A DNA stretch of 64,000 nucleotides. Origin: UBA2365 sp964594045 (GTDB lineage: Bacteria > Bacteroidota > Bacteroidia > Chitinophagales > Saprospiraceae). The DNA lies in NCBI GenBank assembly GCA_964594045.1, contig CAZQKR010000005.1:62001-126000 (forward strand), given 5' to 3'. Made by a program: the position numbers and the translations under genes. Shown piece after piece: positions 1 through 9,005 of the stretch. Numbering within the stretch: the first letter of the stretch is position 1; each line of letters starts with the position of its first letter. Below the pieces are notes generated by a model that worked only from the letters and a program-made list of their open reading frames with translations, was not told the DNA's origin and made no database searches.

Positions 1-1
1 C

Positions 2-970
2 GTATTTCCTCACTGGTTGAACGGTGCTACGGGAAAAACCATTCCATTCAGTACCAAGGATGACGGAGGAGATCTTGTCGAAACCTCCTTTCTCATCGCA
101 GGCTTACTCACCGTTTCTATTTATTTTGATGAAAATAACCCGGAAGAAAGTCTTTTAAGACAAAACATCAAAGAAATCTGGGAGTCAGTTGAATGGTCCT
201 GGCACACCAAAAATGATCAGAAAGTGCTTTACTGGCACTGGTCACCAAAATATAACTGGGAAATGAACCATCAGATCAGAGGCTGGAATGAAGCACTGAT
301 CACTTACGTACTTGCGGCTTCATCCCCTACCCACCCTGTTTCTAAAGAAGTATATGAGCAAGGCTGGGCCATGAACGGCGGAATGAAGAACGGTAAAAGT
401 TTTTATGGCATCAACTTGCCTTTGGGTTATGACTATGGAGGTCCATTGTTTTTTGAACATTATTCTTTTCTTGGAATTGACCCTGAAGGGCTGACAGATC
501 AATATGCAAATTACTGGGACCAGGCTGTAAATCACTCGAGGATCAACCATGCTTACTGCGTAGCCAATCCAAAGAATTACTACGGCTACAGCCAGAATTG
601 CTGGGGCCTGACAGCAAGTGACAATAATACCGGTTACAGTGCGCATAGTCCAACCAATGACAAAGGGATCATCACCCCGACAGCAGCACTCTCCTCCATG
701 CCGTTTACCCCAAAAGAATCCATGGATGCCCTGAATTACTTCTTTTATATTCTTGGGGATAAAACATTCAAAGAGTATGGTTTCATCGATGCATTCAGCC
801 TGCATCACGGCTGGTTTGCATCTTCATTTCTAGCAATAGATCAGGGTCCGGTCATCATCATGATTGAAAACCACCGTACTGAACTGATATGGAATTTGTT
901 GATGCAGCATGCGGATGTCAGACAGGGACTGATCAAATTAGGATTTTCCAGCACCAAATATAATTTTTGA
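2..970 (+). CDS. GH144-like beta-1,2-glucanase (glycoamylase-like domain), 5' partial
   Basis: The reading frame is open to the left edge, so the true start lies outside the window; the TTG at 17 is only the first possible start inside it. The protein has the glycoamylase-like (alpha/alpha)6 fold found in GH144: a GYDYGGPLFFEHYSFLGI segment, the NHSRINHAYCVANP stretch, CWGLTASD, and a C-terminal DQGPVIIMIENHRT motif. GH144 members are endo-beta-1,2-glucanases or sophorose-releasing exo-enzymes, acting outside the cytoplasm. It is clearly related to the gene at 2085-3488 but not a close duplicate. The next gene begins at or just after its stop, which suggests one operon. Endo versus exo action cannot be told from the sequence alone. 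The family call is firm; the exact substrate is inferred from the neighbouring GH94 and GH35 genes. Confidence 0.85.
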   Translation, partial: VFPHWLNGATGKTIPFSTKDDGGDLVETSFLIAGLLTVSIYFDENNPEESLLRQNIKEIWESVEWSWHTKNDQKVLYWHWSPKYNWEMNHQIRGWNEALITYVLAASSPTHPVSKEVYEQGWAMNGGMKNGKSFYGINLPLGYDYGGPLFFEHYSFLGIDPEGLTDQYANYWDQAVNHSRINHAYCVANPKNYYGYSQNCWGLTASDNNTGYSAHSPTNDKGIITPTAALSSMPFTPKESMDALNYFFYILGDKTFKEYGFIDAFSLHHGWFASSFLAIDQGPVIIMIENHRTELIWNLLMQHADVRQGLIKLGFSSTKYNF

Positions 971-993
971 AGAATCATACAAATGCTGAAAAA

Positions 994-1779
994 ATGCTTA
1001 CGAATTCTATATTAAATATTTGGCAATCCACAAAAAAAACCAGAAACATGCTATTAGCTCTTTCCCTCTATAAGTTTACTGGTTGGACCCCTGTTTTTTT
1101 GATTTTTTTTTTAATCACCAACCTTTCACTCCAGGGACAATCAGGTCGCTCAGGGAAAATTACTGATAATAAACCGGAACAAGGATATGCCTACGTCCTC
1201 CATCAACCATATGACCTGTCAACGCCAAAACCTTTGATCATTTTTCTACACGGTTCAGGAGAAAAAGGCGACGACCTTGAACTGGTTAAAGTACATGGCC
1301 CTTTAAAATATCTGAAAAAGGACTATCTGGATGCTTATGTACTGGCACCTCAATGTCCTGCCAATGCTTACTGGGAAAATGGAAAACTCGATGCGCTGAT
1401 CCACAAAATCATAGCCGAAAATCAAATCGATACCAAAAGCATCCATCTGACCGGATTAAGTATGGGCGCATGGGGTGCATGGAACTATGCAGTTCACAAG
1501 CCAGAAACCCTTGCATCACTTGTTCCGATCGCAGGTTTTGTCGATAGGATACCTATGCTGGAAGCATGTAACTTAAAAGGAATACCCATTCGGATTTATC
1601 ACGGATTGCTGGATGAAGTGGTGGATGTTTTTTATTCCAAAGAGATATTTACAAGGATCCGCGCTTGTTCAAATGAAGTTGAACTGACCATTTTTTCCGA
1701 TGCAAATCACGATAGTTGGACAAGGGTTTACGACCAGAGAGAAATCTATGACTGGATGCTGGAAAAGAAAAAATTATGA
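994..1779 (+). CDS. Secreted alpha/beta-hydrolase (esterase, COG4099/PHB-depolymerase type)
   Basis: This is an alpha/beta-hydrolase with an exported N-terminus (a hydrophobic VFLIFFLITNLSL stretch). It has the oxyanion-region IIFLHGSGEKG motif, the nucleophile elbow GLSMGAWG, and a C-terminal ANHDSW segment carrying the likely catalytic histidine. A TTG at 967 overlaps the upstream stop and would give a longer form; the ATGs at 994 and 1048 are alternatives, and 1048 would start closest to the signal peptide. The family removes acyl groups or acts as a carboxylesterase or peptidase. Its place between two GH144 genes suggests it deacylates a substituted glucan, but that is inference. Start choice is uncertain; hydrolase identity is well supported. 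Confidence 0.8.
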   Translation: MLTNSILNIWQSTKKTRNMLLALSLYKFTGWTPVFLIFFLITNLSLQGQSGRSGKITDNKPEQGYAYVLHQPYDLSTPKPLIIFLHGSGEKGDDLELVKVHGPLKYLKKDYLDAYVLAPQCPANAYWENGKLDALIHKIIAENQIDTKSIHLTGLSMGAWGAWNYAVHKPETLASLVPIAGFVDRIPMLEACNLKGIPIRIYHGLLDEVVDVFYSKEIFTRIRACSNEVELTIFSDANHDSWTRVYDQREIYDWMLEKKKL

Positions 1780-2084
1780 TCATTTTCCCATTTGGAATTA
1801 CTTTTCAATGGCTGCTGATCCCAGATGTGGGATAGCATTTAGAAGGTTCCAGGCTTTAAATCAGCTGGAGTTGGATTATTGACCGGATCAGATATCATAC
1901 GCTTCACTGATCAGAAACTGATCGAGCTTTAATAACAGATTGTTGTTCAATTGTTTTCCATCCCTAACCTGATTGGAATTACATTGAAAAACAAAAGATT
2001 GCAAATCCATTTAAAGAGTTGCCAAAAGTAATATCGTGACCTGGTTAAAAATTAATTTTTTGTTTTATATATAAATTTATAATA
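1780..2084. other. Intergenic gap inside the glucan locus
   Basis: These 305 bases hold no supported gene. The last 60 bases are very AT-rich, as before several genes in this locus. I see no clear terminator hairpin, so read-through from the upstream pair is possible, and I find no convincing promoter motif. Confidence 0.5.
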
Positions 2085-3488
2085 ATGAGTTATTTAAAGA
2101 ATCTAATTTTTTTTTCAATTATTTTAATAACGCTTTATTCATGTAAATCGTCAAGCGAATTCGCTTACATTTCAAATGGAAAAATTGACTACGTTTTCAC
2201 CGCTGAGGATGAGGATATGCTGGATTCCATCCAGAAAAAGACGTTTTTGTTCTTTTTAAATGAACACCATCCCCGGAAAGGGATTGTGAAAGACCGTGCT
2301 TTGCATGGTGCTCCATCCAGTATTGCAGCAACAGGTTTTGGTCTGCCATCCTTTGCGATAGCAGTTGAGCGCAACTGGATAACCAGGGAACAAGCCGCAG
2401 AGATCACGCTTAATACCCTGAAGTTTTTTGCGGAATCGGCCCAGAACGATCAACCAAATTCTACAGGATACAAAGGATTTTACTACCATTTTTTAAAAAT
2501 GGACAACGGTTTAAGGGAATGGAATTGTGAACTTTCCAGCATAGATACCGGTCTCTTGATGATGGGTGTCATTTTTGCCAGAAATTACTATAATGGCAAT
2601 AATGAAACTGAAAAAAAGATAAGGGAATTGGCAGGTTTTTTGCTGGGCAGACTTGATTGGGACTTTTTCTACATGCCTGACACCTCCAGACATCCCCATA
2701 CGCTGTCAATGGGCTGGAAACCTGAAGAAGGCATGCTCAATTTTGGTTGGCATGGCTATAATGAAGGTCTATTCCTTTATATCCTGGCAGCCGGCACGGG
2801 ATGGGACAAAGCAGAGAAAAGTTATGACGCATGGCTTTCCACTTATAAATGGAAGACACCGTACGAAGGACTTTCCCACGTGGCTTTTCCGCCATTGTTC
2901 GGCCATCAGTTCTCTCATGCCTTTATCGATTTCAGAGGACTATATGATGGGTACATGGCCAAAAAAGGTATAGATTACTTCGAAAATTCAAGGAGAGCTA
3001 CCCTGGTTCAACAAAAATATGCTATTGAAAATCCGCACGGACATGTTGGCTACGATGCTTTGTGCTGGGGCGTAACTGCAAGTGACGGACCCGGAGAAAC
3101 ATATAATTTTGGTGATAAAAAGTTTATTGGTTATGCAGGCAGAGGTACGAGTGGACCAGATTACAATTATTACGACGACGGGACCATCGCACCATACGGG
3201 GCTATGTCTTCCCTGCCATTTGAACCTGAGCTTGTCCTTGCCACCGCAAGATCTTTTCTGGATCGGTATGGGGATAGAATTTGGGGAAAATATGGTTTTT
3301 TTGATGCATTCAACCTGACAGCCGACTGGGTAGACAATGATTACATCGGTATCGACCAGGGACCGATGCTGATCATGATCGAAAATTCCCGGTCTGGCCT
3401 GGTATGGAATTATGTGATGAAGGACCCGGTCATCCAGAATGGACTCAAAAGACTGGGTTTTAAATACATTCGCAAGGAAACAAAATAA
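2085..3488 (+). CDS. GH144-like beta-1,2-glucanase lipoprotein
   Basis: This full-length GH144-like enzyme of 467 residues matches the usual size of characterised members. The N-terminus is a lipoprotein signal (lipobox LYSC, Cys20), so the protein is probably anchored to a membrane. Landmarks are GFYYHFLKM and CELSSIDTGLLMMG in the N-terminal half, FGHQFSHAFIDFRG in the middle, YDALCWGVTASDGPG, and DQGPMLIMIENSRSG near the end. The fold is an (alpha/alpha)6 barrel that cleaves beta-1,2-glucosidic bonds. With the partial paralogue at the left edge it could form an endo/exo pair that shortens beta-1,2-glucan to sophoro-oligosaccharides or sophorose. The family assignment is from recognised motifs; the division of labour is inference. 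Confidence 0.85.
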   Translation: MSYLKNLIFFSIILITLYSCKSSSEFAYISNGKIDYVFTAEDEDMLDSIQKKTFLFFLNEHHPRKGIVKDRALHGAPSSIAATGFGLPSFAIAVERNWITREQAAEITLNTLKFFAESAQNDQPNSTGYKGFYYHFLKMDNGLREWNCELSSIDTGLLMMGVIFARNYYNGNNETEKKIRELAGFLLGRLDWDFFYMPDTSRHPHTLSMGWKPEEGMLNFGWHGYNEGLFLYILAAGTGWDKAEKSYDAWLSTYKWKTPYEGLSHVAFPPLFGHQFSHAFIDFRGLYDGYMAKKGIDYFENSRRATLVQQKYAIENPHGHVGYDALCWGVTASDGPGETYNFGDKKFIGYAGRGTSGPDYNYYDDGTIAPYGAMSSLPFEPELVLATARSFLDRYGDRIWGKYGFFDAFNLTADWVDNDYIGIDQGPMLIMIENSRSGLVWNYVMKDPVIQNGLKRLGFKYIRKETK

Positions 3489-3650
3489 TCGACAGCTTTG
3501 GAATGAATGCTGATCATGTTCGTTTTCAGCCAAATGGCATCGATGCTAAAAAGGATCATTTTCTGTTTGGAGATAATAGCAATATAAAATTCATATCGAT
3601 TTAATATAAAAACTTATTATAATTTATAATTGGTTGTAAATATATTTATT

Positions 3651-6600
3651 ATGATAAATTTTAAATTAGGTATTAAAAGGAGCAATATCATATGTACAGT
3701 ATTGTTGTTGTCGGCCTTTACGGCTTCTGGGCAACAGCAATTGCTGGACGGGATGGATCACCTGAAGAATTGGGAAATGATCCGATCGGACGGAGTGACT
3801 CTCGGTTTAGACCTTGAAGACGGAGTTCAGGGAAAAGCGATCCGGTTTGATTATGATTTTACAAAAGGAACAGGATATGGCGGTTTTCAGAAAGTTTTCC
3901 CCATCGACCTCCCTGAAAACTATGAATTCAGTTTTTATCTCAAAGCGGATTCGCCGGCAAATAATTTTGAGATCAAATTCATTGACGCTTCAGGCAATAA
4001 CGTCTGGTGGGTCAATAACCGCAATTTTGACTTTCCCGGAAAATGGAAAAAGATCAGGATCAAAAAACGCCATATTGAATTTGCCTGGGGGCCAACAGAA
4101 AACAAAGTTTTACACAATATACACAAAATAGAATTCACTGTTGCCTCCTTCGTTGGTGGTAAAGGCTCGATCTGGGTAGATGAACTCAATTTTGAGCCTC
4201 TTGATCCTCCTGTTGAGCATTATCCTTTACCTGTAATAACCTCCAATTCCACTGCACGCCAAAGCTCCACGAAATACCTCACTGACGGTAATCCTTCTAC
4301 TGCCTGGTTTGCCAAAAAAAATAAAACTCAGTTCATAGACATCGATTTTACCATGAAACGGGAATTTGGAGGACTGGATATTGAATGGGTTCCTGCTGAG
4401 TCGGCAAATCAGTTTGAAGTAATGCTTTCGGATGATAAAAAATCCTGGGAAAAAGCATACATTGTCGTGAATAATTTAGGCAACAGGAGTTTTATCCCAC
4501 TTCCTGAGGCAGATGCTAAGTATATGCGCATCAATTTTAAGGCCGGTAACTCCGTAAAAGGTATTGGCATCCGGGAAATCAGATTTTTAAGTATCCGGGA
4601 ATCCATGAACCTGAATCATTTTTTCCAATACTCAGCTCAAAATTCACCTGAAGGACACTATCCCAGATATTTTTTGGGTCAGGCTTCATACTGGACCATT
4701 TCCGGGGTAAACAATGACACTAAAGAAGCCCTGATCAATGAAGACGGAATGGTAGAACTGGAAAAGCAAGGTTTTTCAATTGAACCGATTGTCCGTACAG
4801 GCGACCAACTTTTCAACTGGCACAATGCCAAAATCTCCCAAAAAATGGGCAATTCCTCCGATCCGGATGAATTTTCATTCCTGCCTTCCGTCGAATGGGA
4901 GTGCGGAAATGTTAGCTTTAAAACAGAACTCACGTCGGGAGGAACACCCAATACATCATCTGCCATATATATCAGGTATTCTGTTGAAAACCGTGGCAAT
5001 ACCACGGAAAATGTGAACTTAAACCTGCTACTGAGGCCTTTCCAGGTAAATCCGTACTACCAGTTTTTAAACTTACCCGGTGGAACTGGTAAGATCAATC
5101 TTTTGGAAAAGTTGGATGAAAGTACCATTCGCGTGAATGATAAATACATTTTCTCAGAAAAACCTTTTAATTCCTTTGGCGCTGCCGGTTTTGATACAGG
5201 AAATCCCGTTGAACTCATTCAGAAAAACCAATTTCCTGCCCTCCGGAAAATCTACGATTCATCAGGCCTGGCAAACGGCGTAATGGTTTATGATATTGTG
5301 CTCAAACCACAGGAAAAACAGGAATTTATGCTCAAAATCCCTTACCATCAGGCAAATATTGAACTGGAAAAGACCGGTAGGGAATCTTATGCTGAGATTT
5401 TCAAAACTTCTGTTGACTACTGGGACAACAAGGTCAATCATATCCGGTTCAACCTTCCGGAATCCGGTGACAAAATAGTCAACACCTTTAAATCCAACCT
5501 GATCTATATTCTGATGAACCGCGATCATGCCGGTATCCAACCAGGATCAAGGTCTTACGAACGGAGTTGGATCAGAGACGGTTCCCTGACCTCTTCAGCA
5601 CTTTTAAAATCTGGTATTGTTGAAGAAGTAAGGGATTTCATAAATTGGTACGGGGATCATCTTTACGATAATGGGAAGGTACCCTGCGTGGTGGATTTTC
5701 GTGGTCCGGATCCTGTCCCTGAACACGACAGTCACGGACAATTCATTTACCTCATAAGGGAATATTTCAATTTTACACGCGATACTGCATTTTTACAGGC
5801 TAAAAATCCACAGATCCTTAAAGTAGTGGACTATATCGAGTCACTGATTGCGGAAAGGTCAACATCTGAATACATCACTGGTCCGGATACGCTCCGTGCT
5901 TATTATGGCCTGGTCCCCGAATCCATCAGTCACGAAGGTTATTCTGCAAAACCGATGCATTCCTATTGGGACAACTTTTTCATTCTCAAAGGGCTGAAGG
6001 ATGCAGTGGATATTCAGCATATCCTGGGTGAACAGGCTCAATATGAGCGAATTGCAAAAATCCGTGACACCTTCATGGTGAATTTGTACCGCTCAATCGA
6101 TCTCGCCATGAAAAAAGAGCAGATTGACTATATACCTGGATGTGTGGAACTTGGAGATTTTGACGCCACATCCACGACCGTTGCGCTAACGCCGTGCAAC
6201 GAATTTCTGAACCTGCCCAAACCGCAGGTTTTCAATACGTTCAACAAGTATTATGACTATTTCCTCAAACGCAGGGATAACCGGATCGAATGGGTCAATT
6301 ATACACCTTACGAGAACAGGCTCATCGGATCTTTTCTGATCCTGAACCAGCCGGATCGCGCACATCAGTTGATCGATTTTTTCCTAAAGGATCAAAGACC
6401 TCAGGCATGGCATCACTGGGCTGAAGTAGTCTGGAAAGACGAAAGAACACCTAAATTTATAGGTGATATGCCGCACACCTGGGTTGGAAGCGATTTCCTG
6501 AATGCCATCAGGACTATGTTTGTTTATGAAAACGAACTGGATGGATCCCTGGTGATCGGTACCGGACTTTATCAGGACTGGATCGATGCTCCCCAGGGCA

Positions 6601-6851
6601 TGTCCATTGAATATCTTCCTACCTATTACGGGGAGATCTCCTATTCGGTTAAAAAGGAAAAAGATAAATATATTTTGAATTTATGGGGAGATGTAACCTT
6701 GCCTCCGAATGGATTAAAAATTGAAAATTTCAATGGTTCCAGACTTCCTGAAAGAGTACTGGTGAATGAAAAAGAGATCAAAGATTTTAGCCATAATGTT
6801 ATTCAGACACATGAGTTTCCGGCAACGATCGAAATCTACTATACCAAATAA
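3651..6851 (+). CDS. Secreted CBM + F5/8-type C domain + (alpha/alpha)6 glycosidase-like protein
   Basis: A 1066-residue exported protein; a TTG at 3630 would add seven residues, but the ATG at 3651 fits the signal peptide better (cleavage near TASGQQ). Order of parts: a jelly-roll, carbohydrate-binding-like domain (about residues 25-185), a discoidin/F5-F8 type C domain (about 190-315), a beta-rich super-sandwich region, then a six-hairpin (alpha/alpha)6 catalytic-like domain from about residue 600 to 950 with RSYERSWIRDGS and PEHDSHGQFIYLIREY, and a short C-terminal beta domain. The six-hairpin part recalls GH15, GH78 and GH94-type barrels, but I cannot place it in a numbered family. The context suggests a role on beta-1,2-glucan or a branched derivative. 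No T9SS sorting tail is seen. Confidence 0.7.
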   Translation: MINFKLGIKRSNIICTVLLLSAFTASGQQQLLDGMDHLKNWEMIRSDGVTLGLDLEDGVQGKAIRFDYDFTKGTGYGGFQKVFPIDLPENYEFSFYLKADSPANNFEIKFIDASGNNVWWVNNRNFDFPGKWKKIRIKKRHIEFAWGPTENKVLHNIHKIEFTVASFVGGKGSIWVDELNFEPLDPPVEHYPLPVITSNSTARQSSTKYLTDGNPSTAWFAKKNKTQFIDIDFTMKREFGGLDIEWVPAESANQFEVMLSDDKKSWEKAYIVVNNLGNRSFIPLPEADAKYMRINFKAGNSVKGIGIREIRFLSIRESMNLNHFFQYSAQNSPEGHYPRYFLGQASYWTISGVNNDTKEALINEDGMVELEKQGFSIEPIVRTGDQLFNWHNAKISQKMGNSSDPDEFSFLPSVEWECGNVSFKTELTSGGTPNTSSAIYIRYSVENRGNTTENVNLNLLLRPFQVNPYYQFLNLPGGTGKINLLEKLDESTIRVNDKYIFSEKPFNSFGAAGFDTGNPVELIQKNQFPALRKIYDSSGLANGVMVYDIVLKPQEKQEFMLKIPYHQANIELEKTGRESYAEIFKTSVDYWDNKVNHIRFNLPESGDKIVNTFKSNLIYILMNRDHAGIQPGSRSYERSWIRDGSLTSSALLKSGIVEEVRDFINWYGDHLYDNGKVPCVVDFRGPDPVPEHDSHGQFIYLIREYFNFTRDTAFLQAKNPQILKVVDYIESLIAERSTSEYITGPDTLRAYYGLVPESISHEGYSAKPMHSYWDNFFILKGLKDAVDIQHILGEQAQYERIAKIRDTFMVNLYRSIDLAMKKEQIDYIPGCVELGDFDATSTTVALTPCNEFLNLPKPQVFNTFNKYYDYFLKRRDNRIEWVNYTPYENRLIGSFLILNQPDRAHQLIDFFLKDQRPQAWHHWAEVVWKDERTPKFIGDMPHTWVGSDFLNAIRTMFVYENELDGSLVIGTGLYQDWIDAPQGMSIEYLPTYYGEISYSVKKEKDKYILNLWGDVTLPPNGLKIENFNGSRLPERVLVNEKEIKDFSHNVIQTHEFPATIEIYYTK

Positions 6852-6905
6852 AGCATTCTGAGCAAAATATTATATTTTAACAAAACCGGATCAAATCAAC
6901 AGGAA

Positions 6906-8972
6906 ATGGAAACAAAAAAGAGTATAGGAAATCCTGTAAATCCAAAAAACGACAGGATCAGTCTGGTTCAACTGGCTGCTTATGGTTCCGGAGGGATCAT
7001 ACCCATTGCATTATTCAACGTTGCGGGTATATTGATTGGATTAATGGGCAACATCAGTCTGGGACTCAGTGCATTCTGGCTGGGTTTTATCCTGATCATT
7101 CCAAGGCTCTGGGATGCTGTTTCTGACCCGATCATCGGACACTTGTCTGATAATGCCAGAACCAAATGGGGTCGTAGACGTCCTTTTCTGCTTTTGGGAG
7201 GTGTTCTGGTTGCGATATTTTTTGTTTTGTTGTGGTGGATACCTAAAGGCGATGCTGTCCAGCAATGGTTTGATACAGATACCGGTTTCCAGACATTCCA
7301 GCTGGTGTATATCCTGATCGCATTATTGCTGTTTTATACTGCAACAACCATTTTTGAGATTCCACATGGTGCCCTGGGAATGGAAATGACCACAGAATAC
7401 CATGAAAGGACCAAACTATTCAGCGCAAAAAGTTTTTTCGGAAATATTTTTGCCATGAGTACGCCATGGCTTTTTGCCCTGGCCAATATGGATCTTTTCA
7501 AAGGACCGGGCGGTAATGAAGCGGACGGGATGCGGTATGTTTCCATTATGATCGCGGCAATTTTGATTCCCTTGTCCTTTTGGTGGTTCTACAAGTTGCG
7601 TGAACCCGGATTTCAAAAAGTCTCGCATCAGCAAAAAACAAAGTTTTGGCAGGACATGAAATTGGTTGTGCGCAATAAAAATTTTGTTCTTCTGACGCTA
7701 AGCATTTTTACTTTGGCCATGGGGTTCAATTTTGTTCAGTTATTGGGTTCCTATATTCCGATCTTTTATGTTTTTTCTGGAGACAAACTTGCAGGAGCCA
7801 CACTACTGGGAATCAATGGCACGATCTGGGCTGTCACGGGCGTATTGGCTGTTTTCCCGCTCAACTGGATCAGTCCAAGACTCGGTAAACGCAAAACACT
7901 GATGATCGCCATGGGCCTGATGATCCTTGCCCAGCTTTCAAAGATCGTTTGCTACAATCCTGCTTACCCTTACCTGATCATCATACCTACTATACTTTTG
8001 TCTGCAGGGATGCTGTTCTTTTTCACCCTGGGTTCATCCATGGTGGGAGATATTTGTGATGAAGATGAACTGCACTCAGGTAAAAGAACAGAAGGCAGTT
8101 ACTATGCAGTATATTGGTGGTTCATTAAAATGGGTACGGCCCTTGCCAGTTTCGTCTCCGGTGCTTTGATCGTCCTGACCATGTTCGACGAAACACAGGT
8201 GACCAAAGTCGACAAACTTATCGGATCCGTAAATGAATTGTCGGTTAAAACGGAACAATACAGTAAAAAAACGGATTTATCTGACCCTAAAACAATTGCC
8301 TTTTACCAAACAGAAGCAAGAGAAGCACTTAAGGAAGCAAAGGAATATGCTTCATTTCTGGGTAAAGAGCTTCAAAAAGAAAATAAAAAGAACTTAACAG
8401 ACACAGGCACACCAAATGAAAAACAAAAACTGATCTCTGAAACACTGCCTCTTTTGCAAACTGATATCCGGCAACTCAGTAATTATGCTTCAGTTAAAAG
8501 TGATTCTTTGCTCCGGCCACTTGCCAGATCGCAGGAAAAATTACCCATCTTACTGCACACCAGATTATATCAATCCCGCATTCATGCCAGCGAAGTCAAT
8601 GAACATTTATTGATGGCATCAGTTGACCATTTTGTCAAATTCAAACAGAAGGAAAGTGCTGCACATTATGTTATGCTTTCTGCTACTGCTTCCAAAATTT
8701 CCACATCCCTGCAAAAACTGGGCAGCATCCCATCACTGGATGATGCGCGCAAAGAACTGGACATCATAAAGGAAGATCTTACAATACTCAAAGAACAGAC
8801 GCCCTTTACCCTGTTGATCATGAGGGTGATAGAAATTGGTATCCCGATTTTGCTCAGCCTGATCTCCATTTTATTTATTTACAGGTATTCACTAACCGAA
8901 AAAAGGTCAATGGAGATCAAGGAACTCCTTAAAAAACGCAATGAGGCAACAATAGGAGAAACTGCCAATTAA
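6906..8972 (+). CDS. GPH/MelB-type MFS sugar:cation symporter with large TM11-TM12 insertion
   Basis: This 688-residue inner-membrane protein carries the GPH signature (DAVSDPIIGHLSDNARTKWG, then RRRP) after TM2 and a second conserved CDEDELHSGKR loop typical of the family. It would import glycosides with Na+ or H+. An AGGAA-like ribosome site sits just before the ATG. TM11 ends near residue 425 and the last helix starts near 632; between them lie about 205 charged, helix-forming residues, where relatives have a short loop. By the usual 12-TM topology this insert faces the periplasm. The setting between secreted glucanases and cytoplasmic GH35/GH94 enzymes points to sophoro-oligosaccharide uptake. 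Confidence 0.88.
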   Translation: METKKSIGNPVNPKNDRISLVQLAAYGSGGIIPIALFNVAGILIGLMGNISLGLSAFWLGFILIIPRLWDAVSDPIIGHLSDNARTKWGRRRPFLLLGGVLVAIFFVLLWWIPKGDAVQQWFDTDTGFQTFQLVYILIALLLFYTATTIFEIPHGALGMEMTTEYHERTKLFSAKSFFGNIFAMSTPWLFALANMDLFKGPGGNEADGMRYVSIMIAAILIPLSFWWFYKLREPGFQKVSHQQKTKFWQDMKLVVRNKNFVLLTLSIFTLAMGFNFVQLLGSYIPIFYVFSGDKLAGATLLGINGTIWAVTGVLAVFPLNWISPRLGKRKTLMIAMGLMILAQLSKIVCYNPAYPYLIIIPTILLSAGMLFFFTLGSSMVGDICDEDELHSGKRTEGSYYAVYWWFIKMGTALASFVSGALIVLTMFDETQVTKVDKLIGSVNELSVKTEQYSKKTDLSDPKTIAFYQTEAREALKEAKEYASFLGKELQKENKKNLTDTGTPNEKQKLISETLPLLQTDIRQLSNYASVKSDSLLRPLARSQEKLPILLHTRLYQSRIHASEVNEHLLMASVDHFVKFKQKESAAHYVMLSATASKISTSLQKLGSIPSLDDARKELDIIKEDLTILKEQTPFTLLIMRVIEIGIPILLSLISILFIYRYSLTEKRSMEIKELLKKRNEATIGETAN

Positions 8973-9005
8973 TAAATTATACCTTAAAGTAAAAGTTGAA
9001 GTAAG

